Shown here: piece after piece, positions 12,718-12,729 of the stretch
Layout of the letters: each line of letters opens with the position of its first letter
Position numbering within the stretch: the first letter of the stretch is position 1
Source of the DNA: Actinomycetota bacterium
GTDB taxonomy: Bacteria; Actinomycetota; Actinomycetes; Nanopelagicales; Nanopelagicaceae
Assembly: GCA_947494085.1 (NCBI GenBank)
Contig: CANLTP010000018.1
Coordinates: 1-12,729 of the forward strand
Length of the DNA stretch: 12,729 nt
Direction: 5' to 3'
Made by a program: the position numbers and the translations under genes
Notes under the pieces: generated by a model
What the model was told of the DNA's origin: nothing
Database searches by the model: none
The model's input: only the letters and a program-made list of their open reading frames with translations

Positions 12718-12729
12718 TTGAATTCCTTA

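Overview
The window looks like a piece of a small, AT-leaning actinobacterial chromosome, possibly of the streamlined freshwater acI/Nanopelagicales type. The reasons are very short gaps between genes, several starts with a -10 box only 5-6 bases upstream and no Shine-Dalgarno (leaderless style), TTG and GTG starts, a tRNA without an encoded CCA, and family matches that are typically actinobacterial (LysE exporter, CoA-acylating MmsA, KstD-like flavoprotein, secreted proteins with a CxxxG...YxC module). The lineage is an inference; no rRNA or marker protein is present. I see no mobile element, CRISPR array, integrase or phage gene.

Layout. Positions 1-652 (minus) hold the N-terminal 217 codons of a class III omega-aminotransferase. 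It diverges from mmsA (738-2231, plus). Together they could turn beta-alanine or a similar omega-amino acid into a semialdehyde and then acetyl- or propionyl-CoA. mmsA runs tail to tail, with no gap, into a LysE/ArgO-type amino-acid exporter (2232-2837, minus), which diverges over 48 bp from a GNAT acetyltransferase (2886-3341). A small secreted protein whose cysteine pattern and C-terminal motif resemble the neocarzinostatin fold follows (3474-3920).

Next on the minus strand come an SDR oxidoreductase with an unusual Tyr-Lys spacing plus a TetR regulator (5291 to 3930, one operon), then a longer minus-strand array read from 9301 down to 5351: an EthD-domain protein, a nitroreductase, a secreted HExxH zinc peptidase-like protein, and a secreted M6-like protein whose catalytic Glu is replaced by Gly. 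The last two overlap by ATGA and are probably translated together.

From 9398 to 11041 (plus) lies a 3-ketosteroid-delta1-dehydrogenase-like flavoprotein, divergent from the EthD gene. It meets a classical NAD-type SDR (11049-11783, minus) tail to tail, and upstream of that SDR is an NTF2/SnoaL-fold protein (11842-12189, minus). EthD, nitroreductase, flavoprotein, SDR and SnoaL form a plausible ring or terpenoid/steroid-like catabolic neighbourhood, but the substrate cannot be read from sequence. A tRNA-Val(GAC) with a short terminator-like hairpin and a stand-alone phosphomannose-isomerase-type cupin close the window.

The most interesting points are the HGIGH pseudo-protease paired with an intact HEYFH protein, the neocarzinostatin-like secreted protein, the non-canonical SDR active site, and two operon junctions where the upstream stop codon forms the first three bases of a -10-like box for a leaderless downstream gene.
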